Assembly (NCBI RefSeq): GCF_024749165.1 | Contig: NZ_CP087190.1 | Location: forward strand, 3,569,501 to 3,633,500 | Direction: 5' to 3' | From: Pseudomonas sp. B21-023 | Lineage (GTDB): Bacteria > Pseudomonadota > Gammaproteobacteria > Pseudomonadales > Pseudomonadaceae | Length of the DNA stretch: 64,000 nt | Shown here: in pieces, positions 41,706-50,661 of the stretch | Layout: every line of letters starts with the position of its first letter | Numbering within the stretch: the stretch's first letter is position 1 | The notes under the pieces: generated by a model | Told to the model about the DNA's origin: nothing | Seen by the model: the letters and a program-made list of their open reading frames with translations, nothing else | The model's database searches: none | Translations under genes and position numbers: made by a program

Positions 41706-42814
41706 TGGCCAGGCTTCCAGTCAGCGGGGATCAGGTATTCGAAGTTGTCGGCCTTGCCGCCCTTCTTGAGCTTGCGCGACTTGTGCGGGTCTTTCGGCTC
41801 GGGGTCGAAGCCATCCGGCGGGCCTACCACGATGTTGGCCACGGTGCCGGCATCATCGAGTACGTACTCGATTTCGCTGATGAGCATGTCGCGGTCGATG
41901 CCGATCAGCGGGTCGACCACACGCACGATCATGTTCGGCACCCACAGCGCGCCGGTGGACTGCCGCCATCCTTGAATCTTGTAACGCAGCGTCAGCGCCT
42001 TACCCATGCGGCTACCGCGCTCCCAGTTGGCCCGCGCCTGGGCCAGCTCCGGGGTCATCTGGCCACTTTCGTGAATCAGCAGCACCCGCCGCCGTGAGGC
42101 ACGCGGATCGGTGACGCCCGCCTTCACTTCGCTGGCCGCCTCGCCGTAGTCAGTATCGGTACCCGAACGCTGGCCGGTGACGCGGTACTCGGAAAACACC
42201 CCCGAGAAATCCAGCTCGGCACTGCCGGTCAGCAGGTTCTGCCCCAGTTCCAGGCGGTCGACGGCGCGGCCGGCGCTGCCCGGCTTGATGATCACCACCC
42301 GCCCCCGGGCGTCATCGGTCGACAGCAGCCGCGACAGCGTCAACAGGCGGTCGATGGACTCGAAGGCGGTTTCGCCCGGTTCTATCTGGTGGTCGGCCAG
42401 CTTGGTGGTTTCGGCCACCTCGCTCAGCGCCCGCACCCCGTAGGGCTCGGCCAGGGCCTGCACGATTTTCTGCACACTCTGCCCGCGCCACTGGCCGGGC
42501 TTGTTCACCGCCGAGCAGTCCACCAGGTCGGCAGTCAGCGAGCGGCCGGCGACCGACCGTTCGACGCTGCGGGCGTCGTAGCTTATCGGCGTGCCGAACA
42601 CCCAGCCGGTCAGCACTAGGTCGGCACCGATGCGCACTTCGCAGCGGTCGCCCTGGCGCACCGGGATTTCCTGCACCTGGCCCGGCCAGCTCCACGTCAC
42701 ACCCAGGCGAAAATCCCGGGCCTGGCGTTCGATGCCGGCACTGATGCTGACTTTCTTCCAGCCGCGATAGTCCAGGCCGTTCACGCTCAGCGTGACAGCA
42801 TTTTGGTTGTCCAT
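41702..42814 (-). CDS. Baseplate hub protein (Mu gp44/gpD-like)
   Basis: 370 aa hub protein at the usual place before the spike. WKKVSISAGIERQARDFRLGVTW opens the first barrel domain, and the C-terminal DGFDPEPKDPHKSRKLKKG is basic. Hub trimers hold the spike at the tail tip. Confidence 0.82.
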   Translation of the reverse strand: MDNQNAVTLSVNGLDYRGWKKVSISAGIERQARDFRLGVTWSWPGQVQEIPVRQGDRCEVRIGADLVLTGWVFGTPISYDARSVERSVAGRSLTADLVDCSAVNKPGQWRGQSVQKIVQALAEPYGVRALSEVAETTKLADHQIEPGETAFESIDRLLTLSRLLSTDDARGRVVIIKPGSAGRAVDRLELGQNLLTGSAELDFSGVFSEYRVTGQRSGTDTDYGEAASEVKAGVTDPRASRRRVLLIHESGQMTPELAQARANWERGSRMGKALTLRYKIQGWRQSTGALWVPNMIVRVVDPLIGIDRDMLISEIEYVLDDAGTVANIVVGPPDGFDPEPKDPHKSRKLKKGGKADNFEYLIPADWKPGQ

Positions 42815-42818
42815 GGAT

Positions 42819-44168
42819 TCACTCTCGAGCGATGGTCAGCGCGCCGACAGGCAGAAAGCCCGGGTGCTGCACCTTGTTACGCGTAACGATTTCCTCGGCG
42901 CGGGTGGCGTCGCCATAGCGCTGGTACGCCAGCACCACCGCCGGCAGGCTTTCCCGCGTGGTGACCTCGGCCAGCCGCACGCCGGCGCGGGCCACTTCGG
43001 TCAGGTGCACCCGCACCTGGCTGCGCACCACCTCCAGCCGCTCGACGTGCTCGACCCGCGACGCCAGGGCGGCCAGCCACAGGGCGTCGCTGATGGCATC
43101 ACGCAGGGCGACCACATCGGCAGTGACCGGCACCTCGGGGCGCTGGATCGGGGCCACCACCTGCTGCTCCAAGGTGGCGAAGCCGGTCAACGGCTCGGGC
43201 GCCTGCACCACCGGCATGGCCACCGCCTCGCGCACGGCCAACACGATCAGCGCATCGCGCACCAGCTCGCGGGCAGCAGTGACCACGGCGGCGGTGTCGG
43301 TTCCTCCGGCCGGCGGCGGCGCGTTGGCCAACTGGCGGGCCTGCTCCACCTGGCCGGTGATGGCCCGGCCGGACTCGGCGAAGCTGGCAAACTCCGGCGT
43401 CGCCTCGGGCAGCGCCGCGACGGTGCGGGCAAACTCCGGGTCAGCCTCCAGGCTGGCCGACTCGCCGCCGCTGGACGGCCCCCAGCGATAGCCCGACGAC
43501 CGTGAACTGCCGCCGACACTGGCGAACTGGCCCCGGATCATCGCCGCGAAGTTGCCCGGGGCGTTAATCAGCATGTCGGCCAGCGCCTCCACCGAGCTGA
43601 CCAGGCCCGTCAGTTGGCGAAGCTCCGAGGCAATGGCCATCTGCACCCCGGCCACACCGTTCTGCAGCGCGACCACGGCCAGGCGCGCCCGGTTGACCAC
43701 CGCCATGGCGGCCTTGTACCGGGCAATCGCCGACTCAAGCAGGCTTTCCGATGAGTCCTCCAGCTGCCGCGCCGTGTTCGGCACGCCGGCAGGAAAGCCC
43801 TTCTCGCCGTCCTCCACAAACACCAGGTCAAAGCGGACCATGCCGCCTTCACGGCGCTCATGGCTGACGCTACAGACCGTCGCGGTGGCCGTCAGCCGGC
43901 CATACCAGGGGTGGACCAGCTCGCCCGCCCCGGGCTTGTCCAGGGCGTTGAGCAGGTTGTCACGTTGGAAATAGCAGTCCTCCCCGATCACGAAGGCGGC
44001 CAGCTTGATTTCCCGCGTGACGCGGCCCAGGTCTTCCACCAGCGGCTTGTCCCGCTGCGGATACTCATGCGTCTGTGTGCGCCGTCCCGCCGGCATGCTG
44101 TCGTTGTCGACGTGGAACGGCACGCCCCGGAATGAGGCCGGGTGCAGCTGATCCCGCCAGGTACTCAT
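42819..44168 (-). CDS. DNA circularisation/baseplate protein (Mu gpN-like)
   Basis: 449 aa. Starts STWRDQLHPASFRGVPFHVD, the DNA_circ_N signature also found in Mu gp43. The name reflects an early proposal; in Mu-like phages the protein is a tail/baseplate component. ATG overlaps the tape-measure stop region by 4 nt. Confidence 0.88.
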   Translation of the reverse strand: MSTWRDQLHPASFRGVPFHVDNDSMPAGRRTQTHEYPQRDKPLVEDLGRVTREIKLAAFVIGEDCYFQRDNLLNALDKPGAGELVHPWYGRLTATATVCSVSHERREGGMVRFDLVFVEDGEKGFPAGVPNTARQLEDSSESLLESAIARYKAAMAVVNRARLAVVALQNGVAGVQMAIASELRQLTGLVSSVEALADMLINAPGNFAAMIRGQFASVGGSSRSSGYRWGPSSGGESASLEADPEFARTVAALPEATPEFASFAESGRAITGQVEQARQLANAPPPAGGTDTAAVVTAARELVRDALIVLAVREAVAMPVVQAPEPLTGFATLEQQVVAPIQRPEVPVTADVVALRDAISDALWLAALASRVEHVERLEVVRSQVRVHLTEVARAGVRLAEVTTRESLPAVVLAYQRYGDATRAEEIVTRNKVQHPGFLPVGALTIARE

Positions 44169-46381
44169 GACGCCCTCCCCAAGGATCGGTAGCCCACTTG
44201 TGGGCTGACCTGCAGCCCGGGTTGGTTGGTGTCGGCCTGCTCCACCCGCATGCCGGGCGGGGCATTGTCGAAGCGCACGACCATTTGCCCTTCCAGCTGG
44301 GCTTTATTGGCCTGGGAGGCCTGCTGCACTAGGGAGCCCCGCGACGCGGCCAGGGCACCGGGTGCCGGCGCCGACAGGCTGGTTTGCCCAGGACGCGACA
44401 GGAGGCCCATTTCAGCGCGTTTCGCCGCCTCCTGCGGGGTTAGCCCCTTGGCCAGGCTTTCCTGCGCATGCTCGGCCATCTGCGAGGCCGACAGCGGCAT
44501 CGCCGCCCACGGTCCCGGCTGATTCGGCGCACGCATCAGGCTGGTCACGCTGGTGGCTTCGGGCATCAGTTGCACCGGCTGCGCCATCGGCTTGACCAGT
44601 GTCCCCGGCACCGGCTCGCCGGCGGCGTTACGCGCCTTCTGCTGCTCGGCCCAGTCGTTGACCTTGGCCGTCGCCGCGCTGATCACGCCGTCGCCGCTCG
44701 ACTCGCTGTCGAAGCCCAGGAATTTCATCATGGGCTCGATGATGGGTCGCAGCTTGTCCCAGATCCCCTTGAAAAAGCCGGTGATGGGCTCCCAGTGCTT
44801 GATGATCAAACCCAGCGGCGACCAGTCAAAGACCGACTTGAGGAAGTCGAAGAAAGGCACCGACAGGGCTTTGACCAGCTCCCACAGCGCACCGAAGAAC
44901 GCCGTCAGCGGCTCCCAATTGGCGACGATCTGGCCCAGTGGCGACCAGGCGAAAGCGGTTTTCATCCACTCCCACACGGCCATCGCCGGGGCCTTGATCT
45001 TGTCCCACACCGCTTGGAAGTACGGCGCCACGGTCGACCAGTTGGCGATCAGGATGCCGGCGGCGATGGCAATGCCGCGAACGATCATGCCCACCGGGCT
45101 CATGCTCGCCACGGCGTTGACCAGCGTAAGCTTGGCTGCCGCACCTGCAGCAGCCAGGCGCAGCACGGTGAAGCCCACGGCCGCGCCCAGCACGCCCTTG
45201 ATCAGCCACGGGTGCGCCCCGGCCAAGGTGGCCACGCTGCTGATGATCGGCCCCACGGCCGCCATGAAATCGTTGAGCGGCGGCAACAGCATGCTGCCGA
45301 CCGTGATACCCAGGCGGGTTACCCGGTTCTGCAGCAGCTGCATGGCGTTCTGTGTGGTCGCGGCCCGTGCGGCGTACTCGTTGTTCATCGAACCGGCATA
45401 CTGACTTTCGTCGCCCACCGATTTGAAGTTCTTCTGCAGTGTGCCCAGGCTGGTCAGCAGTGGCGCGATAGCCCCCACTGACTCCTTGCCAAACAGGTTG
45501 GTCAGTACCGCCGCTTGCTTGCTTTTCTCGACCTTGGCCAGCGTCTCCAGAACGCGGTTAATCGTCCCTTCGCTGTCGGTCTGCATGCCTTTGGCCAGCT
45601 CGTTGGCATCCAGGCGCAAGGCCTTGTAAGCCTCCTTCTGCGACTTGGTGGCCGCCGTGCCGGCGGTCAGGGTCAGCATGAAGTTTTTGATGCCCGTGGC
45701 GGCCACGTCCTGGGCAATGCCCACGCCGGCCAGGGTCGAGCCCATGGCCGCCAGCTGCGCCGCACTGACGCCCGCGACCTCGCCCAGGGGGCCGATGGCG
45801 GTCAGGATGTTGGAGATTTGCCCGGTGCTGGCCGCGCCGGTGTTGCCCAGGTAGTTGATCTGGTCAGCGAGCGTGACCACCTGATCCTGGTTCATCTTGA
45901 AGGCCGTGCGCCACTTGGCCATCATCGAGCCCGATTCTTCGGCCGTCTGGTCGAAGGCGACACCCATTTTCACCGCGTCTTCCGCGAAGCGGTTCAGCTC
46001 TTCCCGGGCAATGCCGGACTGGCCGCCGGCGGCGACAATCTGCGCGATGCCCTCGGCCGCCATGGGCAGGCGCTCGGACAGGCACAGCACGTCGTCACTC
46101 ATCGCCTTGAACTGCGCCGGCGACTCGAAGTTGACCACCTTCTTCACGTCGGCCATAGCGCTTTCAAATCCCATGGCCGCCTTCACGCCCATGACGAACG
46201 GTGCCGCAATCGCCCCGCCCTGCAGGGCCTCACCGAACGTGATCTTGCCCAGGCCCGAGCTGTTCAGCTGCTTGCGCAGCACCGCGGCGTTCTTGCGTAC
46301 CCCGCTCAGCACCGGCGACAGCTTGTCGACGCCGGTGATCAGGGCCTTGAGTTGGAATTTATCCGCCACCGCCTCCCCCAT
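44165..46381 (-). CDS. Tail tape measure protein
   Basis: 738 aa. The N-terminal half has long helices and TP901-type features (MGFESAMADVKKVVNF, QIVAAGGQSGIAREELNRFA). The middle has hydrophobic stretches (WLIKGVLGAAVGFTVLRLA). Trp-rich repeats (WSPLGQIVANWEPLTAFFGALW and WSPLGLIIKHWEPITGFFKGIW) are partly duplicated. Sets tail length and forms the DNA channel. GTG 46369, after GGGGGAGG, is an alternative start. Confidence 0.9.
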   Translation of the reverse strand: MGEAVADKFQLKALITGVDKLSPVLSGVRKNAAVLRKQLNSSGLGKITFGEALQGGAIAAPFVMGVKAAMGFESAMADVKKVVNFESPAQFKAMSDDVLCLSERLPMAAEGIAQIVAAGGQSGIAREELNRFAEDAVKMGVAFDQTAEESGSMMAKWRTAFKMNQDQVVTLADQINYLGNTGAASTGQISNILTAIGPLGEVAGVSAAQLAAMGSTLAGVGIAQDVAATGIKNFMLTLTAGTAATKSQKEAYKALRLDANELAKGMQTDSEGTINRVLETLAKVEKSKQAAVLTNLFGKESVGAIAPLLTSLGTLQKNFKSVGDESQYAGSMNNEYAARAATTQNAMQLLQNRVTRLGITVGSMLLPPLNDFMAAVGPIISSVATLAGAHPWLIKGVLGAAVGFTVLRLAAAGAAAKLTLVNAVASMSPVGMIVRGIAIAAGILIANWSTVAPYFQAVWDKIKAPAMAVWEWMKTAFAWSPLGQIVANWEPLTAFFGALWELVKALSVPFFDFLKSVFDWSPLGLIIKHWEPITGFFKGIWDKLRPIIEPMMKFLGFDSESSGDGVISAATAKVNDWAEQQKARNAAGEPVPGTLVKPMAQPVQLMPEATSVTSLMRAPNQPGPWAAMPLSASQMAEHAQESLAKGLTPQEAAKRAEMGLLSRPGQTSLSAPAPGALAASRGSLVQQASQANKAQLEGQMVVRFDNAPPGMRVEQADTNQPGLQVSPQVGYRSLGRAS

Positions 46382-46538
46382 TCAGCGCGTTGATGCGCCA
46401 CGCGTTTTCCTCACTCTCGAACAGCGTGTCGAGGGTCCAGCCCAGCACCTCACCCGGGGTGGCTTTCCACCACCAGGCAAGGTCGTAGGCCAGCTCGGTC
46501 AGGCCGCCGACTGCTTCGAATCTTGGGGCATGAAAAAA
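46359..46538 (-). CDS. Frameshifted extension of the tail assembly chaperone (gpG-T type)
   Basis: Read after a -1 slip at TTTTTTC (46538-46532) this frame gives FFHAPRFEAVGGLTELAYDL, continues AWWWKATPGEVLGW and ends just inside the tape-measure gene. It has no good start of its own. The two-frame arrangement before a tape-measure gene is the classic tail-chaperone frameshift. Confidence 0.78.
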   Translation of the reverse strand, partial: FFHAPRFEAVGGLTELAYDLAWWWKATPGEVLGWTLDTLFESEENAWRINALNGGGGGG

Positions 46539-46798
46539 TCGACGATGATCCAGGCCAGGGTGTTCAGGTCCGACAGCTCCAGTTGGTTGACCGAACTGGC
46601 CGGGATCGCGGCGCACACGGCGATGTACTTCGCCGCCGCTTCAAGGTCGACCACCGGGTAGCCGTCGCCGCCGAGGTTGTACGGCAGCACCTTGATGGCC
46701 CGACATTCCTGCACGGTCGGGCGGCGCAGATTCAGTTCCTTGACCTCTTCACCGTGGGCCTGGATCGGGGTTGCGAGTTCATGGGTTGCGGTAGTCAT
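46499..46798 (-). CDS. Tail assembly chaperone (gp41-like)
   Basis: 99 aa. EEVKELNLRRPTVQECRAIK, then LNTLAWIIVDFFMPQDSKQ at the end, is typical of Mu gp41/FI-type tail chaperones. It precedes the tape-measure gene and its message contains the slippery heptamer T-TTT-TTC in the GAT TTT TTC codons, from which a longer fusion is made. Confidence 0.85.
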   Translation of the reverse strand: MTTATHELATPIQAHGEEVKELNLRRPTVQECRAIKVLPYNLGGDGYPVVDLEAAAKYIAVCAAIPASSVNQLELSDLNTLAWIIVDFFMPQDSKQSAA

Positions 46799-47145
46799 TA
46801 CTGCCAGTCTCCTTGGATGCCTTCGAATTTGAGCGAGACCTTGGCGTCATCGCCGGTCACTTTGGACTCATCCACTTGGTACGCGCCGCTCAGCACATAC
46901 ACCGAGCCGTCTGCCAGCTCGGCGGTGATGGTCATGTTGGTCCCGTTGGCCAGCTTGGCCCGGGGGAAGTTGGCGGTTTTCACCGCGTCGACCACCACAT
47001 AGGGGATCAGGTCTTCTTCCTTGAAGTAGCCCCGCGTGATCGTTTCGCGTTTTGTGTCCGACAGCGGGCATTCCACGCCGCCGGTGATGACCAGCTGATC
47101 GCCGTCGACCTTCACAAAGCAGGTGCCCGCGACTTTCTGACCCAT
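46798..47145 (-). CDS. Phage tail tube protein
   Basis: 115 aa. AGTCFVKVDGDQLVITGGVECPL and GAYQVDESKVTGDDAKVSLKFEG match the Mu gpM/FII tube family. GGGAG stands 8 nt before ATG 47145, better than the ATG at 47160, which sits in the T-run of the upstream terminator. Confidence 0.86.
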   Translation of the reverse strand: MGQKVAGTCFVKVDGDQLVITGGVECPLSDTKRETITRGYFKEEDLIPYVVVDAVKTANFPRAKLANGTNMTITAELADGSVYVLSGAYQVDESKVTGDDAKVSLKFEGIQGDWQ

Positions 47146-47160
47146 AAAGGGCACTCCCAT

Positions 47161-47183
47161 AAAAAAGCCCGCACAGGGCGGGC
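47161..47183 (-). terminator. Terminator between sheath and tube genes
   Basis: On the minus strand GCCCGCCCTGTGCGGGCTTTTTT: a 6-bp stem and six Ts, placed between the sheath stop and the tube start in one operon. It may adjust sheath to tube ratio. Confidence 0.75.
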
Positions 47184-47202
47184 CGGGGTTGAACGATGAG
47201 GG

Positions 47203-48699
47203 TTACGCCGCGTCCGGGTACTGCAGGCGGAACTGGTACAGCAGCGCGAACACACGCAGCTGGTTCACCAGGTCCGGCGGGAACAGCACACTCAGGCGGT
47301 TCGGGTTCTTCGGGTCGCGCTCGACGATCAGGTACTGATTGAACGCCTCGGCGTTCTCGACAATGCCCTCACGCTCCAGCGCGCCATAGGCGGCGATCAG
47401 CTCGCCGCGAATCACCTTCGGCGTGACGATGGCCTGGCCGGGGCCAAAGCGCGTGCCGTCGTTTGCCAGCTTGTGACGGCCATACTTGCTGGTGATGATG
47501 CTGCGCAAGTAGCGAATCACGTAGGCCGACTGATGCAGCGTCTCGCTGTCCAGATAGGAGTCATCCGGCTGGCCATAGGCGTTACGCTGGTAGGTCGTAA
47601 CGGCCCGTTCGATACGGTAGCTGCCGCCGTTGTAGACGGCGGTGGCCACCCCGCTGGTCAGCAGCGATTGCCGCTCGGTCAGGGTAAAACGATCACTCGC
47701 CTGCGCCGGGTCGATGCCCGTCAACGCGCCGGTCTGCGTCGGTCGCGCCGGGTCGGCGCTGATAAACACGGCGGTACGTGCCGCCCAGGCCGCAGCCACT
47801 TCCCACGCCGGCTGCGGCACGCCGCGCTCGAAGCCATGCACGGACACGTGCGGGTCGTTGCGCAGGCGCCCAGCGGCGACCAGTTGGCCCAGCGTGCCGC
47901 GCTGTGCGCTGTACACATGGCCGTAGAGCTGCTTCGCCCAGGACCAGCGCCCGGTGCTGTCGTCCATGGCAGTTTTCCAAGCGCCCAGCGTGTCGGCATC
48001 GGTCCAGGGCTGGGCGATGAACTCGAATTCTTCGTCGCCCAGTGCAGCCAGCGCCGCCGACACGGCCGGGGTGCCGGCGCCGTTGGTCATGGCCGTGGCC
48101 ACCACCGTCAGGCCGGCCGGCGTGGTTTCGCCATTGGCGCGCCCCAGGCGGTTCAGCTGCACTTGGATATCGTTGCCCAGCTCGCCCTTGAACTTGGCCT
48201 GCAGGGTGACCACGCCGGCGGCGGCGTTGGCCGTCACCGGCAGGTCAATGGCGGCATTGATGGCCGCCGCCAAGCTGGCCGCCACGGCTTCGGCCGAGGC
48301 ACCGACCACGGCATCGGCGCGCACGCGTTGGCCAGCCACGTACAGATTGACCAGGCCCGCCGTAGCGACGCTGCCCGTTACGGTAACGGTGGCCGTCGCA
48401 GCCGCGCCGGTGGCCACCTTGAGCGGCAGGCACCAGACCTCGCCGGCCACGTCGATGGCTCGCCAGCGTGCATGCATGGCGGCGAGCATCGAGCCGGTGC
48501 CGCCAATGTCCTTGGCGTCGCTGGTCTTCGACACCAGCACCAGGCGGCCGATTTCGTCGCTGTCGGCATCGTCGTTGACCTGGCCCACGATCAGCCGGCG
48601 CAGGCTGGAACCGCCGCTGTTGGCCATGGAGTTGTCGACTTCGGCATAGAACAGCGGCACGCGAATGTCGCTGGGGATGTTGCTGAAACTGATGCTCAT
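47203..48699 (-). CDS. Contractile tail sheath protein (Mu gpL-like)
   Basis: 498 aa. SISFSNIPSDIRVPLFYAEV at the start, SALGDEEFEFIAQPWTD-like core and the C-terminal FPPDLVNQLRVFALLYQFRLQY are typical of sheath proteins. It proves a myovirus-type tail. The start overlaps the DUF2635 stop codon (ATGA). Confidence 0.92.
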   Translation of the reverse strand: MSISFSNIPSDIRVPLFYAEVDNSMANSGGSSLRRLIVGQVNDDADSDEIGRLVLVSKTSDAKDIGGTGSMLAAMHARWRAIDVAGEVWCLPLKVATGAAATATVTVTGSVATAGLVNLYVAGQRVRADAVVGASAEAVAASLAAAINAAIDLPVTANAAAGVVTLQAKFKGELGNDIQVQLNRLGRANGETTPAGLTVVATAMTNGAGTPAVSAALAALGDEEFEFIAQPWTDADTLGAWKTAMDDSTGRWSWAKQLYGHVYSAQRGTLGQLVAAGRLRNDPHVSVHGFERGVPQPAWEVAAAWAARTAVFISADPARPTQTGALTGIDPAQASDRFTLTERQSLLTSGVATAVYNGGSYRIERAVTTYQRNAYGQPDDSYLDSETLHQSAYVIRYLRSIITSKYGRHKLANDGTRFGPGQAIVTPKVIRGELIAAYGALEREGIVENAEAFNQYLIVERDPKNPNRLSVLFPPDLVNQLRVFALLYQFRLQYPDAA

Positions 48700-48875
48700 C
48701 GCGCTTTGCTCCCCCGGGTGGTGGTCTTCTGTTCCAGGGCATCGCCGGCGATGATACGGCGTTCCCAATAGGCATCACGGGGCACCGCGGCGCCCTCGGC
48801 GGGCAGGTATTGGCCCGGCTGGCTTGGCATCGGGCAATCGCGCCCCGGGGCCGGTTTGAGGTGAATGGTGGTCAT
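48696..48875 (-). CDS. Small phage protein, DUF2635-like (59 aa)
   Basis: 59 aa starting MTTIHLKPAPGRDCPMPSQP, then YLPAEGAAVPRDAYWERRII. This pattern matches the short DUF2635 protein (Mu gp38-like) that precedes the sheath gene in Mu-type tails. It overlaps its neighbours on both ends by 4 nt. Confidence 0.85.
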   Translation of the reverse strand: MTTIHLKPAPGRDCPMPSQPGQYLPAEGAAVPRDAYWERRIIAGDALEQKTTTRGSKAR

Positions 48876-49471
48876 GGGTTCAAGTCCTCACGGATGGTGA
48901 ACTCGACCCGCCCGTCTGGCCCGGGGGCGTTGACGTTGGGGTCTTTCAGGGGGTTGAGGAAGTCCAAACGGGTGTCGATGCCTTCCAGGGCCGGCAGGCC
49001 GGCCAGCTGCCATTCCTGCCAGGTCTGCGGCTTGCCTTCGCCGGTCTGCTCCCAGCGCCCCAACTGCAGGTCGGCATAGAAGCGATAGCGGTAAACCACA
49101 CGTTCGCGGTCGATCAGCAGCAGCTGACCACCGTCGTACAGCAGCGGTCCCGACTCCGGATCAGGCTCGAAGCCCACCAGGGCGCGCCACAACTGGGCGC
49201 GGAGGTCGTGCAGCGGGTCAGCTACCGATTGCCCGCGCTCGTCGTCAGTCGGTAGCACGACGCACACGTCGATGGCGTCGCGCACAACTTGGGTGTAAAC
49301 GTTCTGCGCTTGTGGCTCGTCGGCCGAGTCGCCAACGGCGATCACATAAGCCGCTGGCGGCTCCATCTTGGCGCTGTCGGCGGTCGGGTCCCAATCCAGA
49401 CCGCCGGCCACGCGCCCTTCGAAGCCAGGCGCATAGGCGCGCAGCTGCTCGATCACAGGCGTGATTTTCAT
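48872..49471 (-). CDS. Tail terminator/completion protein (gp37-like)
   Basis: 199 aa. ITPVIEQLRAYAPGFEGRVAGG and the RVVYRYRFYADLQLGRW segment fit the tail-completion (gp37-type) proteins of Mu-like phages. Position before the sheath cluster agrees. Confidence 0.8.
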   Translation of the reverse strand: MKITPVIEQLRAYAPGFEGRVAGGLDWDPTADSAKMEPPAAYVIAVGDSADEPQAQNVYTQVVRDAIDVCVVLPTDDERGQSVADPLHDLRAQLWRALVGFEPDPESGPLLYDGGQLLLIDRERVVYRYRFYADLQLGRWEQTGEGKPQTWQEWQLAGLPALEGIDTRLDFLNPLKDPNVNAPGPDGRVEFTIREDLNP

Positions 49472-49480
49472 GTCAGGTAC

Positions 49481-49915
49481 TCAGTTGAGCAGCGCGGCGG
49501 CAAAGGCCTGCTGCAGGATGCGCCGCACCTCGTCACGGCTGTCGACCAGGGCGTCGGTCATGTAGTTGTCGCGGGGCCTGATCCGCCACCCGCCACCCGT
49601 CTTGCGGCGAACGCCGTAGTGCAGGTAAGCGGGGTAATACTCCCTCATGCTCGCGGTCTTGGTGGGCGCAACCCGCACCAAAAAGCCCGACTTGGACAGC
49701 TTGAAGTTGATCGACTCGGTGGTGGCCCCGGTCCGGTTGACGGGGTAGCCTTCCTGGCCACCGCCGAGCGCTAGATTCATCTGTGCCCGGCCGGTGATCA
49801 GTTGGCCGACCTTGCGCATGCCGGCGCGGATCTTTCGCTTGTTGAAGGCCTCTTGGTCGAACTGGTCGAAGCCCTCGACATGCAAATAACCGTCAATTGA
49901 AACGGAGTTGGCCAC
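49481..49915 (-). CDS. Head-tail joining protein (HK97 gp10-like)
   Basis: 144 aa starting GTG 49915 with GGGAGG upstream. RAGMRKVGQLITGRAQMNLA and the C-terminal DALVDSRDEVRRILQQA fit tail-completion/neck proteins of the gp10 group. Order after the closure protein supports it. Confidence 0.72.
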   Translation of the reverse strand: MANSVSIDGYLHVEGFDQFDQEAFNKRKIRAGMRKVGQLITGRAQMNLALGGGQEGYPVNRTGATTESINFKLSKSGFLVRVAPTKTASMREYYPAYLHYGVRRKTGGGWRIRPRDNYMTDALVDSRDEVRRILQQAFAAALLN

Positions 49916-50267
49916 GACCACCTCCCGCCGCCGCATTCACCGCCTGCAGTTCCTCGACCTCGATCACCGACCACACTTGCCGCCCGCGCATGCCGGTAGC
50001 CCGCTTGACGCGAAACACCCGGCCGTCGGCGACCAGCTCATGCCGCGTGTCCAGGTCACGCACGAACCGGCAATAGATCCGATGCGTGATGGTCGTACCG
50101 GTCTGCACCGACCCGGTGTAGGTGGCCGTGCCTAACGGCTCGATCTTGCACCAGCGTTTGGCCACCGGCTCGAAATTTGACTCAAGGCTCGCAGAGCCTT
50201 TTGGCGTGTCGTTGCGGATGCGCACCACCGCCCGGGTGCGCAGTTCGCCCGCTTCCGGCTCCCTCAC
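49893..50267 (-). CDS. Phage head closure protein
   Basis: 124 aa. AGELRTRAVVRIRNDTPKGSA and the beta-strand pattern RVKRATGMRGRQVWSVIEVEE match head-closure (SPP1 gp16-like) proteins. It overlaps the genes on either side. Confidence 0.8.
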   Translation of the reverse strand: MREPEAGELRTRAVVRIRNDTPKGSASLESNFEPVAKRWCKIEPLGTATYTGSVQTGTTITHRIYCRFVRDLDTRHELVADGRVFRVKRATGMRGRQVWSVIEVEELQAVNAAAGGGRGQLRFN

Positions 50268-50653
50268 AGTGTGAACCAGCGATAAGGCTGCACCAGGGCG
50301 TCATAGGCCAGCGGCATCGCCTTGGTGCCGTTGCTGGTCGACTCGGTGACAGGCTCGCGGTTGCGGTGCCAGTGAGCGACCAACAGCAGCATGGCCAGCT
50401 CTACGTCATCCGTTACGGGTAACGCGTTCTCCGAAGCATCGAGCGGCAACAGCCCACGCAGGTAGGCTTCATCGCCGGTCGCGTCTGCCGGCGCGTCGGC
50501 CGGCAGCGTGACCCAGTACAACCGCCGGCCGCTGTCCTTCTCGACCTGGCGACGCGCTGCGCGGGCGTAGGCCTGCAGCAGCGTGTCTTCCTCGGTTTCG
50601 TCCAGCTCCAGCTTGCAATGGCTCTTGATCTGCTCAAGCGTCAGCATGGGCAA
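50264..50653 (-). CDS. Head-tail connector protein (HK97 gp6-like)
   Basis: 129 aa. LTLEQIKSHCKLELDETEED, LLQAYARAARRQVEKDSGR and the C-terminal AMPLAYDALVQPYRWF are the gp6/Phage_gp6 signature. ATG 50647 would also fit as a start. It forms the ring under the portal. Confidence 0.88.
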   Translation of the reverse strand: MPMLTLEQIKSHCKLELDETEEDTLLQAYARAARRQVEKDSGRRLYWVTLPADAPADATGDEAYLRGLLPLDASENALPVTDDVELAMLLLVAHWHRNREPVTESTSNGTKAMPLAYDALVQPYRWFTL

Positions 50654-50661
50654 CCCTCCCG

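Noticed and set aside
44468..45481. 337-aa frame antisense to the tape measure gene
   Set aside because: His/Arg/Gln-rich shadow frame with no domain, opposite a well-supported gene.
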